Source: Eudromia elegans
Lineage: Eukaryota; Chordata; Aves; Tinamiformes; Tinamidae
Length of the DNA stretch: 64,000 nucleotides
Assembly (NCBI GenBank): GCA_003342815.1
Contig: PTEX01000131.1
Coordinates: 1,449,640-1,513,639 of the forward strand
Direction: 5' to 3'
Shown here one piece after another: positions 47,051 through 59,200 of this stretch. The stretch's first letter is position 1, and the number at the start of each line of letters is the position of its first letter. A program made the position numbers and the translations under genes. The notes beneath the pieces were generated by a model, which ran no database searches, was not told the origin of the DNA, and saw nothing but the letters and a program-made list of their open reading frames with translations.

Positions 47051-47779
47051 TTTTTTACTTAGTGCACAAATGACTGGCAGCAAGCAGTCTTTGCCACTCC
47101 ATCCAGGATTTATTGAAGCACATAAACAGCATATCCTTAGACCTCAGGGGAGCTTTTGTGAGTCTCTGTGGTGTAGTTTGATGATTAATCTTTCCAAATC
47201 TTTATTTTGTTATGTTATATTGCGAGTGATTTAGTGTCATCAGCAAAATCAATGGAAACATTTTCCCTGCTCTTAGAGTCAACTCGCTGTCTGGTTTCAC
47301 GTCATTCTGTTACTAAAGCCTATACACACAAATATTATCCCAGGTGGTGTTCTGAAAGTCTGACTTACAAACTGTATGAAAGAGTGATGTGACTATAATC
47401 TAAATTAGATGGCTACAATTATGTTATGTTCATGTGGATTGTAGTCTAACAGTGGAGATGAGTTATGGCGTTTCTTCTGCATACTGTTTTATACCCTAGA
47501 AGGAGGTAGCTTACAATCAAGCATTGCTGATGAATGATATTTAAGCGTTCAGGGGCTTGCTTTGCTGATTGCCTGACTTCCCTGAGGTGTTTGTAATTAG
47601 CTGTCACCTTGCTGAATTTACAGGTGCTTTTTCCACTTATCCCCACTCTGAATATTTCTTTCTCAGTTCAGAGTAGAGCTTGTTGCAAATTCTTCCCTAT
47701 AGCTCAGGGTGCTGGAAAATGGCTGACGGAGTCTTAGAAAGCAAACAAAATACACTTCTCTACGGGGTTCTATGAAAAC

Positions 47780-47780
<1 letters not shown>

Positions 47781-47810
<30 letters not shown>
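47781..47810 (+). repeat. T30 homopolymer
   Basis: Thirty uninterrupted T residues between AAAACG and ACTAGG, the longest homopolymer in the window. If it is a reverse-strand poly(A) tail, the source element should lie to the right, but that sequence has no polyadenylation signal in the right place and no protein-like frame. Confidence 0.95.
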
Positions 47811-47813
<3 letters not shown>

Positions 47814-48059
47814 AGGATGGTCAAAAATTGCATCAGATGAAGAAAATGTTCTTAAGATTAGGAAGTTTTTGCTGTGAGAAACTGAGCTTATTCTCTGTAG
47901 ATTATCCAAAATATAATTGAGATGTCACTTTGTTAGAACATACGCCAACAGTGGGTAAATAGCAATTAATAAAAAATCCAACAGAGATATGTATTAAGTA
48001 ATGTCTGCTAGCTGAACCACAGAAATTTGTATGTAGAATGTGGCACATTTTTCTTAACA

Positions 48060-48450
48060 GTGGTTATTTTTCAGTACTGGGATAAATTCCTGTAGGATTG
48101 ATCAGTGTACCATTTTTAAGTCTCCATTATGGCTGGAAGGACACTGTGCACTTAGACTGAAATCCTGCAGCACTGGAGGTTGCTGCCTCCTTGTTCCCAT
48201 GCCCTTCCAAGGTGACTTTTACACCCACGCCAGGCTGGATAAGAACTTGCTCATTTTTCCCCTTGATTAACCACTGATTACAGCAGTTGGACACAGGGAA
48301 AAAGGACTAAGATCTAATGACCTGCGATATAGGGGGAATAGCAGACTATTCCATATTTTTTAGTCCTTTTGATTTTGCAAGTCTGTAGATCGCAGGCAGA
48401 TTATTACAATCTATAGGGGTAATCAAACTGCACTAATAGAGCTGGACTCA
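48060..48450. promoter_or_regulatory. Motif-dense block, candidate conserved element
   Basis: Balanced composition without low-complexity runs. It contains CCTTGATTAACCACTGATTA at 48260-48279, followed later by GGTAATCAAAC near 48418, both with TCF/LEF- or PBX-like cores, and CCATATTTTTTAG near 48350, close to MEF2/CArG-type sites. No frame explains the segment. Offered only as a candidate. Confidence 0.2.
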
Positions 48451-49284
48451 TTTTTCTTTTTCATCCTTTGAAGGTTTTTTACAAGTTGAAGATTACCAGT
48501 CTGGATTAGTTGAGGGCTGCTATTATTCACAGCCCGTATGTTTCTAGGTTTGAGGTACAAGTTTATTTATTTTAGCCAAAGCTTAGGGGTTTAGGTAGGG
48601 AGGTTGCCAGATGTTTTTGTGACTAACAAGAAACTTTAAGCGTGCTTTACTGTAGCTGTAACATTTCTAAGCCTGCTTGTATAGGCAGTCTTAGACAATA
48701 AACCTTCAGCTCAGGTTTTCTTCGGGACTCTGTTTTCACACTTAAGCTGATCTAAAGGGAGTAGCTTTTAAATCTTGAAAATCCAACCACGAAAAAACCC
48801 ACAATTTAATAGCCCATTTTGTGTTAAACTGTGAAACATTTGAGTGTACTTGAAAATAAGTAGAGAACAGATATTTAGAATTTAGATATATTGCTGTATA
48901 ATGCTGTTTCTGCTTTCTATTTTTTCTTTTCTTTTCATCTTTCTATCTGTTAAATGACTAAATTAACTAAATTAATGATTCCAGCAGAATGGTAAAAAGA
49001 ATGGTTTAATCTAATAAATTTCACTGCACTCTAATTGGATGAATTTAGCATAGCTATGCAAAGCATGAAATTGGGTGAACAGTGGTAAAAGCATTGCCAC
49101 TGAATATCAGTCAGATTAATTTTGTTTTGAAAAAACTCCACAATGGAAGCCTGGCACAAGGAAAATAAATGGGAGGGGTGTTCGTGATCTGTTGCTCACG
49201 ATTTGGATAGGCACAAGGTTTCACTGATTGGATTGGTATAGGTAGAGCTGATTCATATTGCAGGAGTATTAGCAAAGCCTAAGA

Positions 49285-49299
49285 CCTCGCTGAGCGAGG
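49285..49299. repeat. CpG-containing short palindrome
   Basis: CCTCGCT-G-AGCGAGG, seven-base perfect arms with a one-base centre and a CpG in each arm, in otherwise CpG-poor DNA. It could be a site for a dimeric factor. Confidence 0.7.
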
Positions 49300-49968
49300 A
49301 GAAATAGGTTAATTTAATAGGGCATTCAGCACCTTCAGGAGTAAACTATCATCATGAGCAGAAAACAAATGACCTTTTATTACAGATGAAGGAGAGTCAG
49401 GTAGGTTCATAATTTAAAGGAGTCTGGAGAAATCTGAGGATGGATCTGGTCAAATTTTAAGGAGACGTGCTGTGACTTTTAAGGAGACTGTGCTGTGATG
49501 AGACCTCAGAATCGCTGAGCCTGTAGCCCCAAGGCTCTTATAAGCCACTGAGGCACGGTGGCAATAGCGTGCCCATGGGCAGGCTCTCTTCAGGTGCCTG
49601 CTGACAGCCTGGGTGTGTGTTGCCTTTAGCTGGTGTGTGGATAAAATACCCCCTGGGACCACTTTGCCCCCATTTAGAAAGCTGCATTTTGTGTTCAAAG
49701 AAGCTGAAGCAGAGTAGAATAACAGAGTACCAGCCTACCATGAGAAATACCCGTGCTGAAGAACTGGTAAAGCAATTTCTAAACTAGGGTGGAGATTGTT
49801 AACGAAATAAGCATTAGCAATAAAATGAGTTGGTGCTAACAGTCCCACAACTTACTTCTGCAGCTGAGGAGTGCACCCAGGAGTGAAACGTGTAGCTGCC
49901 GCGCACAGAAAAGCACCAGCTGCTCCAGCAGAGCCTCTGGCACTACCAAAGGCGGTCTGGAAGTCTAG

Positions 49969-50424
49969 TCAAGCTGTCTGGGATGCAGGACAGACTCGCA
50001 GACTCACACACCTCGGTGAAGCAGGAGCGCTGGGACAGCGACAGGCAGAATCACGAATGAATAAATCATCACATGAAACAGCAGGATGCAGCTGAATTGT
50101 CCTGCAGGAAAATACGTAAGTGGAGATTGGGATGAAGCACATCCCCTTAAAAGTAGTCATGAGAATAACAACTACGGTCACATAGCCTAACAGGAAGCCT
50201 ATAGGCAAGAAGGCAACTTGGAAATAGCCAATGAGGAAGAGAGCAGTAATAGGAGTCATAGCAGAAGCAAACACCAGAGATTCAAAGGGTGGAAAATCTG
50301 CAATCACTTGTTTTTTGGGTGGAGATTCTAACAAAATGAGGTTAGGGGAGAGAGAGATGAGCAAACAGCACGCATGCAAAGGCGTAATTTTATTTATGTA
50401 AGATGTCTCACAGGAGTTTGTCAT
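49969..50424 (-). CDS. Unrecognised 151-codon open frame with two hydrophobic segments
   Basis: The frame starts at ATG 50422-50424. Residues about 50-72 (LVFASAMTPITALFLIGYFQ and onward) and about 74-92 are long hydrophobic stretches fit to be two membrane helices joined by a proline. The C-terminal third, from about residue 107, changes to a cysteine- and arginine-rich composition coming from the GC-rich block at 49870-50050. Within the frame, a pyrimidine run with a CTAAC branch-like motif ends in TTAG with the exon side starting at 50327, a good 3' splice site. So an exon from 50327 leftward is conceivable. I recognise no family. Chance is a serious alternative. Confidence 0.2.
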   Translation of the reverse strand: MTNSCETSYINKITPLHACCLLISLSPNLILLESPPKKQVIADFPPFESLVFASAMTPITALFLIGYFQVAFLPIGFLLGYVTVVVILMTTFKGMCFIPISTYVFSCRTIQLHPAVSCDDLFIRDSACRCPSAPASPRCVSLRVCPASQTA

Positions 50425-50429
50425 AGCCT

Positions 50430-53400
50430 TATTTAGTAATATGGTATTTTAAGATCAGTGTGCTATACACCAAAACTAAATCGAGCAAGCATGAAAGCAC
50501 CCAACCTCTCCCAATTAGACTGTTCTCTGTTCATTTTATTCACAGATTTAAAATCAAATCTTGAACACAATTTAGCTATTACGAAATACCGACCATTACT
50601 ACATTTAACTACTATAAAAGACAGAGCAAAAAACCTAAATCCTCAGGGGAAGTGTCATTGGATGCCTGATTAGGATTGCAGGATCTGTGATAGATATTGC
50701 ATGAATAGAATAAACGAGAGGCACTCAGTGAGTTTGTAATTGAATTTATAAATTATAAATCCAACTTAAGGCAAAAACCAAAACAATACAGCAAAATTTA
50801 ATTTAATTTTTTAAAATTTAATTTTGCATGTATACAAAGTCACTCAAAGATAGTTTATAAGGCAAAAGGATCAAATTAATGCATTATATTGCAAATAGGA
50901 ATCAGCCAAATACATGTGTTTATAATGATCTTTAAAATGGTATTTTTGACAATGAGAGGTCTATACTATAATTACTTGATACCTTATTTCATGGAAGATA
51001 AGTCTAGATTCCCTTCATTTCTGGGAAATGAAATTATCTAAAAATACAATTTATGTTAAAGTTTGGGATATGTGGAGTTTTTCTTGTATTTCATAGCAAA
51101 AGGAAAACTTCAGAAGTTTTCAGTAATGCATTTGAAATAGTATTTTCGGAACATTTTGTCTCAGTGAAGCTCAAATGTTATGATTTATGATTCATCATTT
51201 TAATAGATATAAAAATTCTTTGGATGTTTTTATATCAGACTGTATACAATAATAAATATGTGTGCAAGATGAAGACGTGGACAAAGACCTATCAACAAGG
51301 TAAGCTTCTTACTTCCTAACACATAATGTTCTGACGATCTTCTCTGTTAAAAGGTATGAGGAAATTGAACTTTTTATTTTCAAACAGTATAATACAAAGA
51401 AATATTAATGATGCAAATATTATTAGCAGTAAAATAATACTAAAAAGTAAATAAATTATAAAAGCTATGTGTCATCCTATAGTTCACATTTCAATATAGC
51501 ATATGATAAGTGTGCCTCTATTCAGAAAAGCAGTTATTCAGATGCTTAAGTTAGTGAAATGCTAAGCGCCCACTGAAGCTGGAAGCAAAGAAATTGCTTT
51601 ATGCACAGTGAGTGAGAAGAAAGAGCCTGATAGGAACAGTTTTTTGAGCAGTTGTACTTTCATCATAATTAATTTAGCAAAAGTGTTTTCAATTTTAACT
51701 CAATGGATTGACAAAGAAAAATAACTCACCAAATTTTAATTCATATTTGAGAAATACTTTTATATTTCATATCTGGCAAGTTATTCCTCAAAAAACTTAC
51801 TGTCATGAATTAGCCTAATATAACCCAGGGCAGTTCATGATCTCTCTGGATAATAATACGTTGGTGCATATTTTTTTCTCTTTTTTGCTAAATACATCTG
51901 CTCTTAGCTTTCTTTTTTTAAAGATATGTCTTGTAGAGTATACTCAATTAGTTTAAAAGCACATATATGCATATAGCATGTAATTCCTGGCTATATATTT
52001 AAATAACCTATACTAAAGTTGTAACTGAGCTTTGCTAAGCTTTTGCTTTTAACTTTACAGTATTTAAAATGTGGCACTACTCCTTCTGCTTGTTTAATTT
52101 ATCATTTCTGTTCATATCATTGCAGAAAATGTTTAGTATTGTTGTTCCCAAATACCTTATATGAGGCGGAGGAAAATAGGACTAAGTTTTTTTTAATTCC
52201 CTGCACAGGGTAACAGCCGCATGTGGACAGCATGACATCTTGTTCTGACATTTAGTTGTTAGATGTGTTTCATACCATTGGGTATAATTTTTGTGTGTGT
52301 GTGTCACCAAGCATGATGATGGAATCAGTAACCTGCCTTACTCTGGAGACCTATTCTTGAGAATGATTTAGGCAGTATTATGTTTCATCTCAAGGCATAC
52401 CGCAAGAGAAAACAAGATGAGAAAAAAAGAAACAAGAAATCAAGATGGGAGAGATTAGAGAATTAAGAATTTGCAAAGTCTATGAAGCAAATTATCCTTA
52501 AGGCAAACACATCAAAGATCAAACACATCAGATCTGGTCACACACGGTCTGTATTCAGAAGATAACATCTTCTCTGAAGCCAGCTGAAAAGTTCTCATTC
52601 TTTATCATGAAAGAAGGTCTCATTGGTAAGGTCAGGATTTAGGAATCAATATCGAAAACAGCTACTGCTGAGTATGGTGCTTATTAACAAAAACGGGGCT
52701 TGTAATGATCCTTCTCTACCATATAACAACCTTTCTCAATTTAAATATGATTTTCTGCTTTGTGTGGTTAGACTCCAAACTCTTAATTTACAGTAAATAG
52801 TTTGTGGATGCCTTCTACCATCTCTGACAAAGAGGCTGGCGATTTCAGTTTGATTTCAGTTGCTGTCAGAATGCAATGATTTAATAATAACTACATGTGA
52901 AACAGCTGCCAGGAGGAGAGCTGCATGCAGGAGACTGTCAGCTGCAATGTGATAATATAGGCTACCACCTACACTGTCTTTTTGTGGTGATGTTGTCTGA
53001 AGGAGATGGAGCATCCTTGTTAAGCTTCTCAAAGCAGGAAGTGGCAGGTGCCATATAGAATTCAACAGCTACATTTTAAACTTAAGAAATATTGACTAAA
53101 CCTCTGAATTCAGCCCAGGAAGTCATTTAATTATAGCAGAGTCTTTATTCAAAACCTGGGATGAAATAGCTGACAATTACAGACATGGGAAAATGAGCTA
53201 GTCATTGACATCAATGATATAAAGCACTAGAGTGCTTCTTGCCTCATATGAGGGAATAACTACAAATTGTTGGTGTGACTGAGAATACACAGCAGCTAAG
53301 AGCACGTGCAGTATATCTCATGCAGCAAAAAATTTTCAGACTATATATTTAGCAGTCTCAAGGGTTCCACAGAGGGTGGTGCTGTCTTGAATTAAATTAG

Positions 53401-54280
53401 GTGAATGAAATAAAAATGGCATGGTTACATATTTTTCTGCAAGATAGGCCTGATGGGAGGAGTGTTTGTTGATTCCATTTTGATGCCTTTTATAGGTGTT
53501 CTTCCTTTCGTTATGTATTAGGTATGCCGGTTGTCTGTCCTAGATTACTTTATAGGAATAGAAAACATAAAAACATAAACCAGATTTAGACATAAAAGCT
53601 AAAAGCAATGGGAAAATTAATTTATCCATTTTAACTAATATCAAGTAGATGTCCAAAGAGATTTTACTGCAATTGGCAAGAGTAACGCAAAATACAATAA
53701 ACTAGTGAAAAATAGAAGAAAATGTGACAAAAAATAGATACTATTACAGTCTATCTGATATAGTATCTTAGTGTAAACATTTCTGAAAGCATAAAACTGA
53801 AAAGTGACACACTAAAATGAGATGAAATATATTCCTAATAGTCGAACTGTAGGTAGGGAATTTGGCTGTACTATAAAATATAACTGTCTTGAAAGATCTG
53901 TAATCATGCATTATGTCCAGACCATGGTTTCCTTATAGTAGTTAAATGAACTTTGGTTTAATTTTGCTGCTGGAAGCCCATATTCCTTGTAAAATCTCTC
54001 TCTACACAAAACTTTTATCTACTCTTATCTCAGTTTAATACCAAAAATATTGATGTTTTGGAACACCTTTAAAACATCACAGATCACACTCGCTTGTCTT
54101 ACTTTGCAGCATATTCTGTCACTATTTACTCCTACAGTTTTCTGTCACGTATATCTTTCACTTATTTTGTTCATCGGTCAGAAAAGAGAGATGAGATGAA
54201 GCCAATGGTGTCAGGAAATAATGGTGTTATTTGGCTATTTCAGACAAGATTCTTTTTTTCCAGGATACATACCAGTCTTT
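50430..54280. other. AT-rich non-coding stretch, no gene recognised
   Basis: A short A/C-rich piece at 50460-50640 has a composition reminiscent of mitochondrial light-strand genes but encodes nothing recognisable. The remainder is AT-rich with TTTAAAATTTAA-type runs near 50.8 kb and a (TG)6 run at 52292-52303. No transposon ends or RNA genes are seen. Confidence 0.55.
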
Positions 54281-54284
54281 CCTT

Positions 54285-54380
54285 GTGATATTACAATATT
54301 CCTACAGTGGACTTAACTCATATGATATTACTTAACTCATGTGATATTACAATATTCCTACAGAGGACTTAACTCATATG
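54285..54380 (+). repeat. 56-bp-period tandem duplication
   Basis: Positions 54285-54324 and 54341-54380 are 40-base copies that differ at a single base (CAGTGG versus CAGAGG), beginning GTGATATTACAATATTCCTA and ending TTAACTCATATG. The 16 bases between them, ATATTACTTAACTCAT, are a collapsed copy joining the start and the end of the same unit. The structure suggests a recent unequal duplication with an internally deleted middle copy. Confidence 0.9.
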
Positions 54381-54998
54381 CCTTTATTTGCCATACCTCC
54401 CAGCAAGTTATATCTCTGGGAGCTGGTAAGTACACTATTTACGCAATAAATAGAATTCACTTTGCTTAGCTCTGAAAAGCATAATGACAAATGCTCTTGA
54501 AATTATCTCGTTTATTTAAATCTCAAAAAAAAAATCATTCAAGTAAGTTGCCCATTTTAGTAATTTTGAGATCAGAAGACAAATCACTTTATGCTAATAT
54601 CCATTTCTCTAAAGGGAGAAGAGGGATGTTCAGTATATTGATTGATATACTTTACTGCTACCTGGCAGCAAACAGAGAAAATTATTTTCTATAAAGAGAT
54701 TTTTCATAAAAGACTTGCAAAAATAGAGCTTGGAAAAAAAAGAGACATTTTCATGAGTTCATAACCATTTCTGGTATCAGCTCTTTACAGTCATTAAGAT
54801 AGTCATTCCCTCAGTAAAAACATTTGCTTTATAGAAAACTGATTAATTTTCAAGAGTACTAGGTTGTATTTTCACATATTCATGTAGGGTTTTTTTCTGG
54901 AAATTTTAATGAGGTTACCCAGCACGTGGTATTTAAAAGATAAGTCTTTTCCTTATTTCAACAGCATGCAATCTATTTTGTATTTTAAAGGATATCCC

Positions 54999-55014
54999 TT
55001 TTTTTTTTTTTTTT
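54999..55014 (+). repeat. T16 homopolymer
   Basis: Sixteen T residues, followed by GTTATT, in AT-rich non-coding DNA. Confidence 0.9.
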
Positions 55015-55654
55015 GTTATTAATAGGAAAGGAGATATTCAATCTGACCATTGCAAAAATGTAGGTAATTGTTAAAACGCATTGAGATTTAAAGATTCGAC
55101 ATAAGTGGAAGAACAGGAGGAATTTTGGCAGAATTTCCTAACTTTTGTAGAAACTCTGCAAGTTCAGCTTGAGTTATAAACAAATTAAATCTAGTTTTTA
55201 TAGGACTTACCAATCAGGTGCTGCTTGTGTGTTTGGTATTGTTGAAAGTAGTGCAGATGAAACTTATACTTACTATATCTTTATTCATTTGCTAATTAGT
55301 GCAAGAAAATGTGACTCTTCTGTCCTTAGTTTCTTAAGCTTTGGGGATATCAGTTCCAATCACAAAGTGCCATGGGATTCTGGACAATATGTATATGTTA
55401 GAAATTTAAAAATCAACGTAGTGTTTTGCAAGATGGAATGATTCCAGTTTTCCACACTTGAAAGTAAGCAGCACTTGGGGAAAAAAATATGAGTGAGTTG
55501 CAGCAGCACTTCTGTATTTCAGTTTTATTCATAAGCCATTATTATGTAGCTTTTCAAGAATTTCTCTGCAAAATGTCTTCACTCAAACTTTCTTACCTGT
55601 TATTCATAAAATAATTGTTAATTATATAATAATTCTCAAAGCAATGGGTATTAT

Positions 55655-56221
55655 TCATAAAATGGTTGTGTAAGTATTAACAAGGATGAAGGAAGCTTCT
55701 TCCTGGCTACCAACCAAAAGTTGACAATAATGAGAACTCTTTTTCCCCTGAAACATTAAGGACCATTTCATATCCAAGGACCTCCTATGGTGATTATTCA
55801 ACATAGAGACTAAAACATTTCTTAGATTCCATGTTCTTCTATCTCCTCCCCAAGGAAGAAACATGTGGAGCAGAGTGTCTTCTTTCAGTGTTCGTTTCCT
55901 GCCATTCACAATGATTTCTGTTCTTGTTAAAGGGAGAAGTTCAAAGAAATGCGCCTCACACCTGGAGCTGGAAGAGCAATGTCTGTGATAATTCTTTGTT
56001 CCTGAGGAGATATGCTGTGCAGGATCAGACGACTCCTTTGTGCACCCGTGTTTCTGAGATATATATTTTATAATCTTACAAGCCAACTGTGCAATACTTT
56101 TGAACTTCTGTTGGGAAGATGGGAGGGAAGGAGAATAAAGAGAGGGAGAACTGAGCGATGGACAGAAGGGTAGTACTGCTGGAGATGGATAGGAAAGAGA
56201 TGAGACTGATGTAATCATCAA
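55655..56221 (-). CDS. Long minus-strand open frame with an exon-like core
   Basis: The frame is open for about 188 codons from a TTG at 56221 (first ATG three bases on) to TGA near 55655. The N-terminal part is serine/proline-rich because it is a pyrimidine tract, TTCTCCTTCCCTCCCATCTT then CCCAACAG, which is a strong 3' splice site with its AG at 56108-56109. Downstream, CTCCAG-GTGTGAG gives a donor after 55962. The implied exon, 56107-55962, is 146 bases and codes KFKSIAQLACKIIKYISQKH and a cysteine/histidine-containing stretch. No domain is recognised. It may be an internal exon of an unannotated transcript, or chance. Confidence 0.2.
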   Translation of the reverse strand: MMITSVSSLSYPSPAVLPFCPSLSSPSLYSPSLPSSQQKFKSIAQLACKIIKYISQKHGCTKESSDPAQHISSGTKNYHRHCSSSSRCEAHFFELLPLTRTEIIVNGRKRTLKEDTLLHMFLPWGGDRRTWNLRNVLVSMLNNHHRRSLDMKWSLMFQGKKSSHYCQLLVGSQEEASFILVNTYTTIL

Positions 56222-56229
56222 GGATGTTG

Positions 56230-59200
56230 AGAGCGGGTAGTGTGCTTTTAGAGCAGAAATTTGGAAGAAGGAGAAATTAAATTTTTCAAGGCTTTGCTTC
56301 TACGGTAATGTAGGAAATCTTTAAAATATTATGATGTTGTTTTTATTACGTCAGTAGCTTACTGATAGAGAAGTGTTCTTTCTTCTCTTTAAGTCCATAC
56401 TTCAAGTTCTTCATTATGATATTGTTTGTCACAATGATTATCTGTTTGAAAGGAAGGTGGTAAGTACTAAGCTCTCTAGTATATGTCTCTTGTGGCCCTC
56501 TATAATAGAAAGTTTTTTTCTTGTGATATCAAAGAATGTACTGATGCAAGAAGTAAAAAAAGTTCAGATTTAAATGACACAAAAAGCTTTCAGAAAGTAG
56601 CTTGGAAAAAGATAACAGATAACACTTCAATACATACGGAAATGTGTCTTAAATGTTTGAAGAACTTTCAATTGTGCGTTCTCTTACAGATGTATCTTTC
56701 ACAGAAAGTAGAAAAAGTCATAAGCAAAATAATTACCCGTAAATAATATTTACAAAAAAACCTTGTTATTTAGGATTTCTGTACCTTCATAAAAGAATTT
56801 TCAAATGCAAAACATGTAAGTGAGTGTCCTATGGGAAGTAATGCATTACATTGGTATTTTCATTTTCTTATTCTAAGCTTTAAGAATATCATCAAATTTG
56901 ACATGTTTACATTTAAAAATTTACAATTTAAAAGTAACTTTATGCTTCCTCATTTGTATATAAGAATCTTAGTTCTTATGTAAGAAAATTTCTTCCGAGC
57001 TGTATAGTTGTAACTTCCCAATATAATTTTATTAGTAGATAGAAGACATTTTATACAGAATAATAAAAATGTAATTGATGCTATAACTGACATAAAGCTA
57101 TGTCGATTAAAAAGTCATTATCTGGCAAAGCTGAACCAGTTTTCTATCCAAGCTCCCAATGGCAAGTGTTACTTTTCCAAAAACTGTTAAAGCAAGGGCC
57201 AATGACTTATAAAATAGCTAGTTAGGTTCAATCGACTTTAAAGGTGTGAGTATAGGAAACTGTGTAAAAGTGTGAATACTTTTAAACAGTGTTTTAAAGA
57301 GAACTCCTTCAAGGCTTGATAGAATGGAAATTTTAGGTGAGGAAATGAATGGAAGCAAAGAAACAGTTAAGGATTAACTTGAAAAATTACGCCTTTGTTT
57401 TAGGTAAGAAAAAACCTGCAAGCTGTACCTCGTTGAGAGGCAAAGAAGACACGGGTTGGCTAGAGAAGTAATGTGGAACGCTGTTTTAAAGAGTGTCCTT
57501 CCAAAACTGTTTTACATGTGATTTAGAATATGTCAGTGTGACTCGCTACATGTGTCTGTTTCTCAAATGCATTTATAAGTAATGTTTAGCAGACTAGTTT
57601 TATCCCATTAAAATCCATGTCACTTCTTTAGTAGATCTTGTTCTTTACAATAAGGCCTTAAATGGACAGCAGTTCTCTTTGGGGTGCCATGTAAACCTGT
57701 CATTTCTCTCTTCTCATCCTAATCCCACTGAATTCCGTGTCAGTCATCGTTTTGCCTGTGATGCAAAATGTATCAAAGTTTCAGGTGGTTTCTGCACTTA
57801 AAGTATTTGTTGGCTGATTTTGGTTAAAGATGCTGTAAGTAAAACAATCTGTGAAACTGCATTTTAAATCTAGAAGTGACATTTTTTCAGCACACTCATG
57901 AATATTTATATTCAGTACTCAAGGCTATTCTTGTAGCCCACACATATTTGTCAAAGAACAGAAGGAAACATTCTGTTTCCCAGGAAAGAGTTATTCAAGG
58001 TGAAATCAATGAACTTACCTTTATTTTCAACAGGAAGAGAATGGATTCTTTGATTTGTAAGGCTATAGGACTATTGGGAAATTATGTCTTACACATCAGT
58101 AATATTTAGCTAAAATTATTGATTTTACTAATGCCACAATAATTTAACTTTTCAGGTGTGTTCATTTCCAAGCTAAAATCTGTACTTGAGCTTGCAAGTG
58201 TTATGGGAAATACAGATTTATAGAAGAAAAATATGAAAATTGGTTGTATTGTCCAGCCGATAGGACAAAGCCAATTTCTACAGCATATAATAGAGAAAAA
58301 AAAATGCTTATAGGAAAATGTAAACTGTTAATTTTATAGTCCTGATAGTTTTGAAGTCCTCAGTGTGAGGCCTTGTGGTCCGAGGTGATGTCTGCACTGA
58401 ACTGTGCCTGTAAACATATGCAGAATGCTATTTTCCAAAGTGGCAAATAGTAGTTTTGAGTGGGATGCCAGGGTCATTCTTCACTGCCTTCCTTTTTCCC
58501 ATTTCCTCAATCCATTAATAATAGATTAGATGGAACTGCAAGCATCTCTGTAATCTGTAGATCCATAATACATTACAGATTGCTTCAGTTAGGTTTGCTT
58601 AAGCCATAAGGAACACACGAGATGTGTTTGTGGGAGTAATATTTACATCCTAAGTATTAGGAAAAATTACACTATTGATAATTATCCATCAGTTTGTGAA
58701 TAATTTTGAGCTCACTTTTATTTAGTGTGATTTTACTTTGGTTGATGAGGCCTTTGATTGTTAAGTATAAGATTATTCTGTGAAAGGCTATCTGTGGACT
58801 AAATGGGTCTGTCTGTGGTTAAGAAAACTATTTTTAGGAACTTCCTAAAAAAAATTCCCCAAATTAATTGTCTGTGCTACCACAGCTTTGGTGATATTAA
58901 TGAAATAGCTGAAGAGAAAAACTGTGTTCTTCCTGAAATCATCAGTATAAATCTCATTGTACTGCTGGACGAAGCAGTTAGTCAAACCTGAAAGTAAAGC
59001 GAAGAACAGAGAGTCCATCAAGCGTAGTCCAGTTATGTCACTGGTGGTATCTGGAAACAGAAAGCTAATCTGCTTTGTATTCACCAACAGTGGAAAATTT
59101 ACGGGAGCCTTTATTTGCATGTTGTTCAGACTGTCTGGGAAAACGTCTGTTAATCTATTCTGACAGCTGACAAGAAGGGAAAAACAGGATATGAGCATAA

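Noticed and set aside
50460..50640. Nuclear mitochondrial insertion (NUMT)
   Set aside because: The A/C-rich composition suggested it, but no mitochondrial protein, rRNA or tRNA sequence is recognisable.
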